Source: Thalassospira tepidiphila MCCC 1A03514
GTDB taxonomy: Bacteria; Pseudomonadota; Alphaproteobacteria; Rhodospirillales; Thalassospiraceae
NCBI RefSeq assembly: GCF_001662875.1
Contig: NZ_JPVZ01000003.1
Span: forward strand, 1-64,000
Reading direction: 5' to 3'
Length of the DNA stretch: 64,000 nucleotides
This document shows, piece after piece, positions 9,549 through 18,802 of this stretch. Each line of letters starts with the position of its first letter. Within the stretch, counting starts at the first letter, position 1. Position numbers and translations under genes: made by a program. The notes below the pieces were generated by a model, which did no database searches, had not been told where the DNA came from, and worked only from the letters and a program-made list of their open reading frames with translations.

Positions 9549-10895
9549 ATGGCATCGGCCGCCGAGCAGCTTGCCGCGAACCTGAATTGGTCCGCTTTTT
9601 CAAAGTCAACCGAGCTTAAAAAGCGTATCTGGTTCACTTTGGGCGCGCTTATTGTTTACCGTCTTGGAACCTATATTCCGGTTCCTGGTGTCGACCCGTC
9701 TATTCTTGCTGACATTTTCCGTCAGAATGCGGGTGGCGTTCTGGGCATGTTTGACATGTTCGCCGGTGGTGCGCTGGGTCGTATGACGATCTTCGCGCTG
9801 AATATCATGCCGTACATCTCGGCCTCGATTATTATTCAGTTGATGACGACTGTTTCGCCAACGCTTGAGCAACTCAAGAAGGAAGGCGAGCAGGGTCGTA
9901 AAAAGATTAATCAATATACCCGCTATCTGACGGTGCTGATTGCAACGGTGCAGGCATGGGGCATTGCTGTTGGTCTTGAAAGCATGACCGGTTCGACCGG
10001 TGCTGCTGTTGTGGATCCGGGCATGTTCTTCCGCATTACCGCTGTGATCACCCTTGTTGGTGGCACCATGTTCCTGATGTGGCTTGGTGAACAGATCACC
10101 CAGCGTGGCATTGGTAACGGTATTTCGCTGATCATCTTCACCGGTATTGTTGCCGGTCTGCCAAGCGCGATTGCAGGCACCCTTGAATTGGGTCGTACCG
10201 GTGCGATCTCTGCACTGGTTATCGTTGCAATCATCGTTCTGGCAATCGCAGTTATCGCCTTCATCGTCTTTGTTGAACGTGCGCAGCGCCGCGTTCTGAT
10301 CCAGTACCCGAAACGCCAGGTCGGCATGAAGGTCATGGAAGGTCAGAGCTCGCACCTGCCGCTCAAGATCAACACTGCCGGTGTTATTCCGCCGATCTTC
10401 GCAAGCTCGCTGCTGCTCATGCCGCTGTCGGTTGCCCAGTTCACCACCGGTGTTGATGCCCCGGCCTGGTTGACGACTGCAACTGCACTGCTTGGCCGTG
10501 GTCAGCCGCTTTATATTGCGCTTTATATCGGTTTGATCGTCTTCTTTGCCTTCTTCTACACCGCGGTTGTTTTCAACCCGGAAGACACGGCAGACAACCT
10601 GAAGAAACATGGTGGCTTTATTCCGGGCATTCGTCCGGGTAAAAATACAGCCAACTATCTGGATTTCATTCTGACCCGTCTGACGGTGATCGGTGCAGCG
10701 TATCTCGCATTCGTCTGTATCCTGCCGGAACTTCTGATCGCGGAATGGTCTGTTCCCTTCTACTTTGGTGGGACTAGCCTCCTGATCGTTGTCACGGTAA
10801 CCATGGATACCGTTGCGCAGATTCAGTCTCATATGCTGGCTCATCAGTATGAAGGCCTGATCAAGAAATCCAAACTGCGTGGTCGCCGCCGCTAA
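9549..10895 (+). CDS. secY: Preprotein translocase subunit SecY
   Basis: A 448-residue SecY, the channel subunit of the SecYEG translocon in the inner membrane. Ten hydrophobic segments are evident. The conserved YRLGTYIPVPGVD lies in TM1, GIGNGISLIIF in mid-protein, and KINTAGVIPPIFASS before TM7. I use ATG 9549, with GGGAG at 9536-9540, over an in-frame TTG 15 bases upstream. It sits at the usual end of the spc cluster, before adk. Confidence 0.98.
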   Translation: MASAAEQLAANLNWSAFSKSTELKKRIWFTLGALIVYRLGTYIPVPGVDPSILADIFRQNAGGVLGMFDMFAGGALGRMTIFALNIMPYISASIIIQLMTTVSPTLEQLKKEGEQGRKKINQYTRYLTVLIATVQAWGIAVGLESMTGSTGAAVVDPGMFFRITAVITLVGGTMFLMWLGEQITQRGIGNGISLIIFTGIVAGLPSAIAGTLELGRTGAISALVIVAIIVLAIAVIAFIVFVERAQRRVLIQYPKRQVGMKVMEGQSSHLPLKINTAGVIPPIFASSLLLMPLSVAQFTTGVDAPAWLTTATALLGRGQPLYIALYIGLIVFFAFFYTAVVFNPEDTADNLKKHGGFIPGIRPGKNTANYLDFILTRLTVIGAAYLAFVCILPELLIAEWSVPFYFGGTSLLIVVTVTMDTVAQIQSHMLAHQYEGLIKKSKLRGRRR

Positions 10896-10925
10896 CAAGC
10901 GACCACCGCATTCAGGGGGAAGACG

Positions 10926-11570
10926 ATGAATATTATCCTTCTTGGCCCTCCCGGCGCAGGGAAAGGTACCCAGGCCAAGCGTCTTGAAACAGGACGCGGC
11001 ATGATCCAGCTCTCGACGGGCGACATGCTCCGCGCGGCGGTTGCTGCTGGCACGGAACTGGGGCAGAAGGCAAAGGAAGTCATGGATGCGGGCCAGCTCG
11101 TATCCGACGATCTGATGATCGGTCTGATTTCCGAACGACTTGACCAGGATGATACCAAGGGTGGTTTCATTCTGGACGGGTTCCCACGCACGACCGCCCA
11201 GGCAGAAGCCCTGGACGAGATGCTGGAATCCAAGGGACTGGCACTTGATTATGTGATTGAACTGCGTGTTGACGATGCAGCACTGGTGGCCCGTATTGTT
11301 GGCCGCTATACCTGCGCGAAATGCGGGCAGGGCTATCACGACGAGTTCCAGAAACCCGCCAAGGAAGGTGTCTGTGACGTATGTGGCAGCACCGAATTTA
11401 AACGCCGTGCGGACGACAATGCCGAGACGGTCACTTCGCGACTGGAAGCTTATCACAAGCAGACAGCACCGATCATTCCTTACTATGAAAAGGTCGGTAA
11501 GCTGAAAACAGTTGACGGGATGGCTGAAATCGACCAAGTTACGCGCGAGATTGAAGCCATCCTGGGGTAA
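10926..11570 (+). CDS. adk: Adenylate kinase with Cys4 lid
   Basis: The 214-residue enzyme interconverts ATP + AMP and two ADP in the cytosol. The P-loop GPPGAGKGT is at residues 7-15 and DGFPRT at 84-89. The long LID domain carries Cys130, Cys133, Cys150 and Cys153 (CAKC...CDVC), a zinc-binding lid best known from Gram-positives, instead of the polar network of the E. coli enzyme. secY-adk-rpsM is a common order. The gene is 30 bases after secY. Confidence 0.97.
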   Translation: MNIILLGPPGAGKGTQAKRLETGRGMIQLSTGDMLRAAVAAGTELGQKAKEVMDAGQLVSDDLMIGLISERLDQDDTKGGFILDGFPRTTAQAEALDEMLESKGLALDYVIELRVDDAALVARIVGRYTCAKCGQGYHDEFQKPAKEGVCDVCGSTEFKRRADDNAETVTSRLEAYHKQTAPIIPYYEKVGKLKTVDGMAEIDQVTREIEAILG

Positions 11571-11597
11571 TTTCCCGGGCAGGGCGTTTTTTTGCTG

Positions 11598-11627
11598 GCG
11601 GGTTGGCAGTAATGCTGGCCCGCTTTT
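11598..11627 (+). terminator. Weak terminator after adk
   Basis: An 11-bp stem with three G-U pairs (11598-11608 with 11613-11623) around a 4-base loop is followed by TTTT. It lies in the 119-base gap before rpsM and may separate the secY-adk transcript from the alpha operon, at least partly. Confidence 0.5.
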
Positions 11628-11689
11628 GCACCGTCCTACCCTACCGGATCTGCCCCTGGGTTTGTTAACAGGAAACAGGAGTTCACATA

Positions 11690-12058
11690 GTGGCTCGTAT
11701 TGCTGGCGTAAACATCCCGACCGCTAAGCGTGTCGTGATTGCGCTTACCTACATCACCGGTATTGGCCCGGCTAAAGCCAAAGAAATTTGCGCAAAGGTT
11801 GGCATCGAATCCGCAACCCGCGTTCATCAGCTTTCTGATGACCAGGTTCTGAAGGTTCGTGAAGTCATCGACGCTGATTACACCGTCGAAGGCGACCTCC
11901 GTCGTGAAACCGCAATGAACATTAAACGTCTGATGGACCTGGGCAGCTATCGCGGCCTGCGTCATCGTCGCGGTCTCCCGGTACGCGGTCAGCGTACCCA
12001 CACCAACGCTCGCACCCGTAAGGGCCCGGCTAAGCCGATTGCTGGCAAGAAGAAGTAA
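11690..12058 (+). CDS. rpsM: 30S ribosomal protein S13
   Basis: A 122-residue S13 starting at GTG with [14 protein letters not shown], the [15 protein letters not shown] helix-hairpin segment and the C-terminal signature [20 protein letters not shown]. It sits in the 30S head and contacts the P-site tRNA and L5. CAGGAG is upstream. It opens the alpha operon; rpmJ and infA are not beside it. Confidence 0.97.
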   Translation: MARIAGVNIPTAKRVVIALTYITGIGPAKAKEICAKVGIESATRVHQLSDDQVLKVREVIDADYTVEGDLRRETAMNIKRLMDLGSYRGLRHRRGLPVRGQRTHTNARTRKGPAKPIAGKKK

Positions 12059-12073
12059 GGTAGGGGAACGACA

Positions 12074-12466
12074 ATGGCGAAGACTCCTCAGACTCGCGTG
12101 CGTCGCCGCGAGCGCAAGAACATTACGAACGGTATCGCGCACGTAAACGCGACCTTCAACAACACCATGATCACCATCACCGACGTACAGGGAAATACCA
12201 TTTCCTGGTCGACCGCTGGTGGTATGGGTTTCCGCGGTTCGCGTAAATCGACTCCGTATGCCGCACAGATGGCTGCCGAAGACGCAGGTAAAAAAGCTGC
12301 TGAACACGGTATGAAAACCCTCGAAGTACAGGTTAAAGGCCCGGGTTCGGGACGTGAATCTGCACTGCGTGCGCTTCAGGCTGTCGGTTTCACCATTACG
12401 TCGATCAAAGACGTAACGCCGATTCCGCACAACGGTTGCCGTCCGCGTAAACGTCGTCGCGTCTAA
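12074..12466 (+). CDS. rpsK: 30S ribosomal protein S11
   Basis: A 130-residue S11 with [19 protein letters not shown] and the C-terminal [19 protein letters not shown]11 helps form the E-site and platform of the 30S subunit. It lies 15 bases after rpsM. Confidence 0.98.
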   Translation: MAKTPQTRVRRRERKNITNGIAHVNATFNNTMITITDVQGNTISWSTAGGMGFRGSRKSTPYAAQMAAEDAGKKAAEHGMKTLEVQVKGPGSGRESALRALQAVGFTITSIKDVTPIPHNGCRPRKRRRV

Positions 12467-12499
12467 TCGCGTCGATCCTTGCGGACGACCCCGCGTTTG

Positions 12500-12518
12500 G
12501 GCCCGGGATGACCGGGCC
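12500..12518 (+). terminator. Hairpin between rpsK and rpoA
   Basis: A GC-rich 7-bp stem (GGCCCGG/CCGGGCC) with a 5-base loop lies in the 123-base rpsK-rpoA gap, and flanking CGCG blocks could extend it. No U-tract follows directly, so it is more likely an attenuator or processing structure than a complete terminator. Confidence 0.45.
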
Positions 12519-12589
12519 TCTTCGCGTTTCTCGTGGGGGCAAGTTTATTGCCCTCCTTTCCATAGGCTCCAGTTGCGAAGGTGGGTCTC

Positions 12590-13606
12590 GTGATTCAAAA
12601 GAACTGGCAGGAACTGATTAAGCCGACGAAGCTTGATGTTACTCCGGGTACTGATGCCAGCCGTATTGGTACGATCGTGGCAGAACCGCTGGAGCGCGGT
12701 TTTGGTCAGACTCTGGGTAACGCGCTGCGTCGCATTCTGCTGTCGTCGCTCCAGGGTTCGGCAGTTACCGCGATCCAGATCGATGGTGTATTGCACGAAT
12801 TTTCGTCGATCCCGGGTGTGCGTGAAGATGTCACCGACATCATCCTGAACATCAAGACCATGGGCGTGCGCATGCATGCTGAAGGTCCGAAGAAAATGGC
12901 TCTGAAGGCGACCGGCCCTGGTGCCGTCACCGCAGGTCAGATCGAAACCGGTGCGGATATCGAAATCCTTAACCCGGATCTCGAGCTTTGCCATCTTGAC
13001 GATGGTGCTACGCTCAACATCGAATTCACCGTTGATAACGGTAAAGGTTATGTTGCAGCCAGCTCGCACAGCTCGTCGGACGCGCCGATTGGTCTTATTC
13101 CGATCGATGCGATCTTCAGCCCGATCCGTAAAGTGGCCTACAAGGTGGAAAACACCCGTGTTGGTCAGGATACCGACTTTGACAAGCTGTCGCTGACCGT
13201 TGAAACCAACGGTGCACTGACCCCGGAAGATTCGGTTGCACTTGCTGCCCGTATCCTTCAGGACCAGCTGTCGCTGTTCGTCAACTTCGAAGAGCCGGAA
13301 GCGGTTGTCGAAGAGAAGAAAGAAGACGAACTGCCGTTCAACCGTAACCTTCTTCGTAAGGTTGACGAGCTTGAGCTGTCGGTACGTTCGGCTAACTGCC
13401 TGAAGAACGACAACATCATCTATATCGGTGATCTTGTTCAGAAGACCGAAGCAGAAATGCTCCGTACGCCGAACTTCGGCCGTAAGTCGCTGAACGAAAT
13501 CAAGGATGTTCTGGCTCAGATGGGTCTGCATCTTGGTATGGAAGTCGGCGGTTGGCCGCCGGAAAACATCGAAGAACTTGCGCGCAAGTTCGAAGATCCG
13601 TTCTAA
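12590..13606 (+). CDS. rpoA: DNA-directed RNA polymerase subunit alpha
   Basis: A 338-residue alpha subunit. The N-terminal dimerisation domain (about 1-235) holds [16 protein letters not shown] charged linker precedes the C-terminal DNA- and activator-binding domain with [19 protein letters not shown] and [15 protein letters not shown] start at GTG 12590, giving the usual alphaproteobacterial [12 protein letters not shown]-terminus; an in-frame GTG at 12581 would add three residues. Confidence 0.97.
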   Translation: MIQKNWQELIKPTKLDVTPGTDASRIGTIVAEPLERGFGQTLGNALRRILLSSLQGSAVTAIQIDGVLHEFSSIPGVREDVTDIILNIKTMGVRMHAEGPKKMALKATGPGAVTAGQIETGADIEILNPDLELCHLDDGATLNIEFTVDNGKGYVAASSHSSSDAPIGLIPIDAIFSPIRKVAYKVENTRVGQDTDFDKLSLTVETNGALTPEDSVALAARILQDQLSLFVNFEEPEAVVEEKKEDELPFNRNLLRKVDELELSVRSANCLKNDNIIYIGDLVQKTEAEMLRTPNFGRKSLNEIKDVLAQMGLHLGMEVGGWPPENIEELARKFEDPF

Positions 13607-13616
13607 GAACGGGTCT

Positions 13617-13632
13617 TCGGCCTTCGGGCCGA
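13617..13632 (+). other. UUCG-capped hairpin after rpoA
   Basis: TCGGCC-TTCG-GGCCGA is a 6-bp stem with the very stable UUCG tetraloop, 10 bases after the rpoA stop. No U-run follows, and rplQ continues on the same strand 172 bases later. It probably protects the rpoA 3' end or marks a processing point. Confidence 0.5.
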
Positions 13633-13803
13633 GATCGGAACATTCGTGTTCCAAACCGGGGACCCCAGTTGTTTGGGCATCCGGCGGGCTTGTTGCCCAC
13701 ACCGCACGTGCATAACCTGGCCTTTGTGTAAAAGTGATCAGGGTGGCGGCGCGGTTTTACAATCGGTTTCGTGAGCGAAGCCAGGCTATTAAGGAGAGTT
13801 ACC

Positions 13804-14235
13804 ATGCGTCACGGTATGCAAGGCCGTAAGCTTAATCGTACTTCGTCCCATCGTAAGGCGATGTTTGCCAACATGGCAGTTTCGCTGCTCACCCACGAGC
13901 AGATCAAAACCACTCTTCCGAAGGCCAAGGATCTTCGCCCGTATGTCGAAAAACTGATTACGCTGGGCAAGCGGGGCGACCTGCATGCACGCCGTCAGGC
14001 CATTTCGATCCTGCGTGATGACAAAGTCGTTGCCAAGCTGTTCGGCGAAATCGCTGACCGCTACAAAGAGCGCGCTGGTGGTTACACCCGTGTTCTCAAG
14101 GCTGGCTTCCGTTATGGCGATGCGGCTCCGGTTGCTGTGATTGAACTTGTCGATCGCAACGCCGATGCAAAAGGCGCGGAAGACCGTGCTCGCCTCGAAG
14201 CAGAGGGCGAAGGCGAAGAAGCAGCTGCTGAATAA
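13804..14235 (+). CDS. rplQ: 50S ribosomal protein L17
   Basis: A 143-residue L17 starting [20 protein letters not shown], with the usual core to about residue 118 and an added Glu/Ala-rich tail ([12 protein letters not shown]). I chose ATG 13804 with AAGGAG upstream; an in-frame GTG 33 bases earlier is not conserved. It is the last gene of the alpha operon, 197 bases after rpoA. Confidence 0.98.
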   Translation: MRHGMQGRKLNRTSSHRKAMFANMAVSLLTHEQIKTTLPKAKDLRPYVEKLITLGKRGDLHARRQAISILRDDKVVAKLFGEIADRYKERAGGYTRVLKAGFRYGDAAPVAVIELVDRNADAKGAEDRARLEAEGEGEEAAAE

Positions 14236-14262
14236 GCAACGCTTCGGCCTTTAAGAAACAGA

Positions 14263-14299
14263 AACGGGCGATGCCATTCGGTGTCGCCCGTTTTCTTTT
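14263..14299 (+). terminator. Rho-independent terminator after rplQ
   Basis: A 13-bp stem (14263-14275 with 14280-14292, two G-U pairs) around ATTC is followed by TTCTTTT. Its position, 27 bases after rplQ, makes it the terminator of the alpha operon. Confidence 0.85.
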
Positions 14300-14423
14300 G
14301 GCTAAATTTCAGAAATTTCATATTTCCGACAAGGTTGCGCGTAAGGTCTAGTTTCCCTAATTGATGACAAGTCTTTGTCGGTCACAGGACCGCGAACAAG
14401 CAAACCAACAGAGAGAGTGTGAC

Positions 14424-15881
14424 GTGCAGGCAAGATGGATTTCAAAGATTGTCGCCTTTGCCTTAATCGGACTGGCGACGATTTCCAGTACAGGCAATCT
14501 GGCCCATGCCCAAAGCGATGAAGCCACCCTGGACCGGCGTTTGCCGTCAAGCCAGGCGGACATCAAGATGTCGCTTTCGCCATTGGTCAAACAAACCGCC
14601 CCGGCGGTTGTCAACATCTACACCAAGAGGGTCGTCGAACAACGCCAGCGGACGCCGTTCTTCAACGACCCGTTCTTCAAACAGTTCTTTGGTGATCGTT
14701 TCGGTGGTGCCTTCGGTGCCCCGCGCCAACGTGTTGAACGCTCGCTCGGATCTGGTGTGATTGTTTCGGGCAATGGCACGGTGGTTACCAACCATCACGT
14801 GATTGATGGCGCCAGCGAGATCCGCGTCGTCTTGCATGACAACCGTGAATTTGATGCCGATCTGGTTGGCTCGGACGAACGCACCGATCTTGCCGTCCTG
14901 AAACTGCGCGGGGTTGATAACGAACTGCCGGCCATTCCGTTTGGCGACTCTGACGCGGTCGAGGTCGGCGACCTTGTGCTTGCCATCGGCAACCCGTTTG
15001 GTGTCGGACAAACCGTGACCAGTGGCATCGTTTCGGCATTGGCGCGTGCCGGTGTCACCGGTCAGGATTATCAATCCTTCATCCAGACCGATGCCGCGAT
15101 TAACCCGGGGAACTCCGGTGGGGCATTGGTCGATATTGATGGCAACCTGATCGGGGTGAACTCGGCGATCTTTACCAAGTCTGGTGGGTCGAACGGCATC
15201 GGCTTTGCGGTTCCGGCCAATATGGTCAAGGTGGTGATGCGCGGCCTGATCAGTGGCGATCTGCGTCGCCCTTGGCTGGGGGCGGCCGGGCAGTCGGTGA
15301 CGGCCGATCTGGCGGCCTCGCTTGAACTGGATCGCCCGCATGGTGTCCTGATCAACAAGGTTCGCGCAGGAAGCCCGGCTGAACGCGGCGGCCTGCAATC
15401 GGGTGACGTTGTCATCGCGGTCAATGGCCTGGCGGTAGATAACCCGAACGAGCTTAAATTCCGTATCGCAACGCTTGAGCTGAACGGCGAGGCAAAGCTG
15501 TCAGTCCTGCGGCGCGGGGCCGAAACCATCCTTGCCATGCCGCTGGAAGTCGCACCGGAAATTCCCGCCCGTGACGAAAGCATCATTGATGGCCGCAATC
15601 CTTTCAGCGGCACCAAAATCGCCAACATGAACCCGGCACTGGCCGATGAGCTGGGCATCGATACGCTTAGCGAAGGTGTAATGATCCTGGCCGTTGCCCG
15701 CGATAGCCTCGCACGTCGCACGCGTCTTCAGGCCGGTGACTATATTGTCGAGGTCAATGGGCAGCCGATTGATACCGTCGCGCGTTTCAAGGAAGTCGTC
15801 CGTGCCGGCGAACGCAGCCGCGACTGGAAGATTTCCGTCAAACGCGATGGCAAGGTCCTGACCGGCGATTTCACCCTGTAA
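14424..15881 (+). CDS. degP: Do-family periplasmic serine endoprotease
   Basis: An HtrA/Deg protease-chaperone for envelope protein quality control. From GTG 14424 (485 residues) it has a signal peptide cut near AHA-QS (residue 29). The trypsin-like domain shows the triad His125 (NHHV), Asp155 (DERTD) and Ser231 (GNSGG), and two PDZ domains follow (about 290-370 and 390-480). GAGAGAG lies upstream; in-frame ATG 14364 and TTG 14361 are alternatives that spoil the signal peptide. It could equally be named DegQ/MucD-like. Confidence 0.93.
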   Translation: MQARWISKIVAFALIGLATISSTGNLAHAQSDEATLDRRLPSSQADIKMSLSPLVKQTAPAVVNIYTKRVVEQRQRTPFFNDPFFKQFFGDRFGGAFGAPRQRVERSLGSGVIVSGNGTVVTNHHVIDGASEIRVVLHDNREFDADLVGSDERTDLAVLKLRGVDNELPAIPFGDSDAVEVGDLVLAIGNPFGVGQTVTSGIVSALARAGVTGQDYQSFIQTDAAINPGNSGGALVDIDGNLIGVNSAIFTKSGGSNGIGFAVPANMVKVVMRGLISGDLRRPWLGAAGQSVTADLAASLELDRPHGVLINKVRAGSPAERGGLQSGDVVIAVNGLAVDNPNELKFRIATLELNGEAKLSVLRRGAETILAMPLEVAPEIPARDESIIDGRNPFSGTKIANMNPALADELGIDTLSEGVMILAVARDSLARRTRLQAGDYIVEVNGQPIDTVARFKEVVRAGERSRDWKISVKRDGKVLTGDFTL

Positions 15882-15904
15882 CTGTCAGGCCTGATACCGA
15901 AAAC

Positions 15905-15937
15905 AAAGGCGCGTACCGCTGTGGTGCGCGCCTTTTT
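15905..15937 (+). terminator. Bidirectional terminator
   Basis: AAAGGCGCGTACC (15905-15917) pairs with GGTGCGCGCCTTT (15923-15935) with one G-U pair, followed by TT and preceded by A-rich sequence on the opposite strand. It serves the protease gene (+) and the convergent MFS gene (-). Confidence 0.85.
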
Positions 15938-15946
15938 GTATCTTGT

Positions 15947-17164
15947 TCAGCCTGCATTGCCGGGGGCGGGGCGATGACGCAACATCATCAGGGCGGCAAA
16001 GGTGATAAGGCCAAGCGCAATGGTCAGAAAAATCGCATACTGACCGTAATCATCAATCAAAAGCCCGAAGACAAACGGGGCCGCCGCCTGTGCAAAGCGC
16101 GATGGTGCCATGATATAGCCTTGCCGGGCGCCATATCCAACCGGGCCAAAGATCGCCAGTGGCAAGGTGCCCTTGGCGATGGTCAGGATCCCGTTGCCGA
16201 TGCCGTGCAGGCTGGTAAACAGCATCCCGACCGGCCCGCCAAAAATCAAAAGTAACACAGCCCCCACTGGATGGGTCAGGGCCGAAAGCCGTGATGAAAT
16301 CAGCGGATGCATCTTTTTCAGCAACCCGAACTCGGCCAACCGGCCAGCAACCTGTGCTGGCCCCACAAGCGACGCCGCAATCAGCGCACCCGTCGCATCC
16401 ATCCCCGAAATTTGTAACAGGCGTGGTAAATGGGCGGCCATGGCCGTTGCGGTAAACCAACTGGCGGCAAATACGATGGCCAGCAGGATCATCGGCATGT
16501 TGAAGATATCCGAACGCGATAGCTTGGCCTGGGCAGGCGCCGCCTTGGGTGTTTCGTGTTCTGCCCTCGTATGCGCGTCTCCCTTGGTCCGCGGGATCAG
16601 AAACAGATTAAGCGGCAAGCCCAGCACGATATGCATCGCCGCCCAGAAATAGCATGCCGTGCGCCAGTCAAACTCGGCTTCTAACCCGGCGGTAATCGGC
16701 CAGCAGATCGTGCTGGCAAATCCGGCAATCAGGGTAATGCCGGTGATCGGGCCGCGTGCATCATGGCCATAAATCCAGCTCAGCGTGGCAAAGGCCGACT
16801 CATAAAGCCCCATCGACATGCCAACACCAATCACGCACCAAGCTATACACATCATGGTCAGGTTATCGGCCGTACCCAGTATCGCAAGGCCGCACGCAAA
16901 GATCAGGCTGGACACCGCCAGCACCGTGCGCCCACCAAATTGATCAATCCGCGCCCCGGCCTTGGGGCCGAAAAGGGCGGCAACCACCAGCGCAAGTGAA
17001 AAGGCGCCAAACGCCCAACCGGGTGGAATGCCAAGCTCATTTGCCATCGGCTCTGCCAGAATGGCCGGCAGATACAGCGTGGTACCAAATGCAAGGGTCT
17101 GTCCGGTGCCCAACCCGATCACGATCGGCAGTTTGGCGGGCGTGCCATGTAAAGTCGACGTCAT
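15947..17164 (-). CDS. MFS transporter
   Basis: A 405-residue major facilitator protein with about 12 hydrophobic segments. A GPKAGARIDQFGGRTVL loop between TM2 and TM3 is the MFS motif A region (Gly, Asp, Gly-Gly-Arg). A hydrophilic stretch rich in charged residues (around 195-220, PRTKGDAHTRAEHE) is the central loop. The substrate cannot be told; the layout resembles monocarboxylate/oxalate-formate-type carriers. I start at ATG 17164; a TTG five codons upstream is less likely. It diverges from rarA. Confidence 0.85.
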   Translation of the reverse strand: MTSTLHGTPAKLPIVIGLGTGQTLAFGTTLYLPAILAEPMANELGIPPGWAFGAFSLALVVAALFGPKAGARIDQFGGRTVLAVSSLIFACGLAILGTADNLTMMCIAWCVIGVGMSMGLYESAFATLSWIYGHDARGPITGITLIAGFASTICWPITAGLEAEFDWRTACYFWAAMHIVLGLPLNLFLIPRTKGDAHTRAEHETPKAAPAQAKLSRSDIFNMPMILLAIVFAASWFTATAMAAHLPRLLQISGMDATGALIAASLVGPAQVAGRLAEFGLLKKMHPLISSRLSALTHPVGAVLLLIFGGPVGMLFTSLHGIGNGILTIAKGTLPLAIFGPVGYGARQGYIMAPSRFAQAAAPFVFGLLIDDYGQYAIFLTIALGLITFAALMMLRHRPAPGNAG

Positions 17165-17370
17165 GGCAGGCACCGACAATCAAGGTCGGGCAGGCAGGCA
17201 AAAACGAGCGTCACGAACGTGTTCTTTTTGTTGCTTGGATGGAAACAAGCCTGAAAGCTATGCCGCACATATGCCAGCGTCAATCGGCGATGTTTCGTCT
17301 GTCATCAATGTCATCTGCGTGTTACTTTCCGGTCAAGACGCCCCAAAAACCAACATCGTATTGTTCCAGC

Positions 17371-18684
17371 ATGGTTTCCCTGTTTGAAAGTCAGGTCACG
17401 CGCCCTTTGGCCGACAGACTGCGCCCCGCCAAACTCGATGAAGTGGTGGGCCAGGGGCATCTGTTTGGCGATGATGGCCCGATCACCCGCATGATCAAGA
17501 CCGGCCGTGTGCCGTCTGTGATCCTGTGGGGGCCGCCGGGCTGTGGCAAAACGACATTGGCTCGGCTGATGGCCGATGTTGCCGATATGGCGTTTGAACC
17601 GCTCTCGGCGATCTTTTCTGGCGTTGCTGACCTGCGCAAGGTGTTTGAACGTGCCCGTGCGCGCCGTTCGACCGGTGGGGCGACCTTGCTGTTCATTGAC
17701 GAGATCCATCGTTTCAACAAGGCCCAGCAGGACAGCTTCCTGCCCTATGTCGAAGACGGCACCATCACCCTGATCGGTGCGACCACCGAAAACCCGTCCT
17801 TTGAATTGAACGCAGCACTTCTGTCACGGTGTCAGGTATTGGTGCTCAAGCGTCTTGATGATCAGGGCCTTGAAGAACTTTTGGTACGCGCCGAAAAGGA
17901 AATGGGCTTTGAGCTGCCTGTCACGCCCGAGGCACGCGAAACCCTGCGCGCCATGGCCGATGGCGATGGGCGTTATTGCCTGAACCTGGCAGAGGAACTG
18001 TTTTCCCTGCCGCCCAGCGAAGATGATGGTCCGCTTGGCGTGGCGGAGCTTGCCCGCACCGTGCAAAAGCGCATGCCGATCTATGACAAGGGCGATGATA
18101 GCCATTACAACCTGATTAGTGCGCTGCATAAATCCATTCGTGGGTCGGACCCGGATGCAGCGTTGTATTGGTTCAACCGTATGATGGCCGGGGGAGAGGA
18201 TCCCAAATTCGTCGCCCGCCGACTGACCCGCATGGCGGTCGAGGATATCGGCCTTGCCGATCCGCAGGCACAGCAATTCTGCATTGGCGCGTGGGAATCA
18301 TACGAACGCCTTGGCAGTCCCGAAGGCGAACTGGCCCTGGCACAGGCGGTGATTTATCTCGCCCTCGCGCCGAAATCCAATGCCGGTTATGCGGCTTATA
18401 AAAAGTCGCTCAAGATCGCGCGCGATACCGGGTCGCTGATGCCGCCCGCCCATATCCTTAATGCGCCGACCAAGCTGATGAAGGATATCGGCTATGGCAC
18501 CGGCTATGCCTATGACCATGATCAGGAAGATGGCTTTTCCGGCCAGAACTACTTCCCCGAAGGCATGCGTCGGCAAAATTTCTACGAGCCGGTTGAACGC
18601 GGCTTTGAACGCGATCTGAAAAAGCGCGTCGAATATTTCGACCGCCTGCGCGCAGAGCGTCAAAAGAAACGCGACAATAACTAG
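17371..18684 (+). CDS. rarA: Replication-associated recombination protein A (RarA/MgsA)
   Basis: A 437-residue AAA+ ATPase related to clamp loaders and to WRNIP1/Mgs1, acting at stalled replication forks. Walker A GPPGCGKT is at residues 54-61, Walker B LLFIDEIHRF at about 105-115, and sensor 1 GATTENPS follows. The C-terminal tetramerisation region has LNAPTKLMKDIGYG. I start at ATG 17371 (MVSLFESQVTRPLADRLRP); the frame stays open far upstream but that part is antisense to the MFS gene. Confidence 0.95.
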   Translation: MVSLFESQVTRPLADRLRPAKLDEVVGQGHLFGDDGPITRMIKTGRVPSVILWGPPGCGKTTLARLMADVADMAFEPLSAIFSGVADLRKVFERARARRSTGGATLLFIDEIHRFNKAQQDSFLPYVEDGTITLIGATTENPSFELNAALLSRCQVLVLKRLDDQGLEELLVRAEKEMGFELPVTPEARETLRAMADGDGRYCLNLAEELFSLPPSEDDGPLGVAELARTVQKRMPIYDKGDDSHYNLISALHKSIRGSDPDAALYWFNRMMAGGEDPKFVARRLTRMAVEDIGLADPQAQQFCIGAWESYERLGSPEGELALAQAVIYLALAPKSNAGYAAYKKSLKIARDTGSLMPPAHILNAPTKLMKDIGYGTGYAYDHDQEDGFSGQNYFPEGMRRQNFYEPVERGFERDLKKRVEYFDRLRAERQKKRDNN

Positions 18685-18802
18685 CGTAGGGCGTGTTAGG
18701 TTCCAAAATGGAAACAATCTGGTGAAGAGTCTCTGGCTAAACAGATCGGTTTGGCAGGCGTAAGTTCAGGGCAACAAACAAACCCGGACTCGGAGACTGA
18801 AA

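Noticed and set aside
9606-11537. A 643-codon open frame antisense to secY-adk
   Set aside because: It mirrors the codon bias of secY and adk, and its product is a low-complexity mix of Asn, Arg and His with no domain. It is a shadow frame.
16756-17370. An N-terminal extension of about 205 residues on RarA
   Set aside because: The frame is open by chance through the antisense of the MFS gene. RarA proteins start near MVSLFE-like sequence, at ATG 17371.
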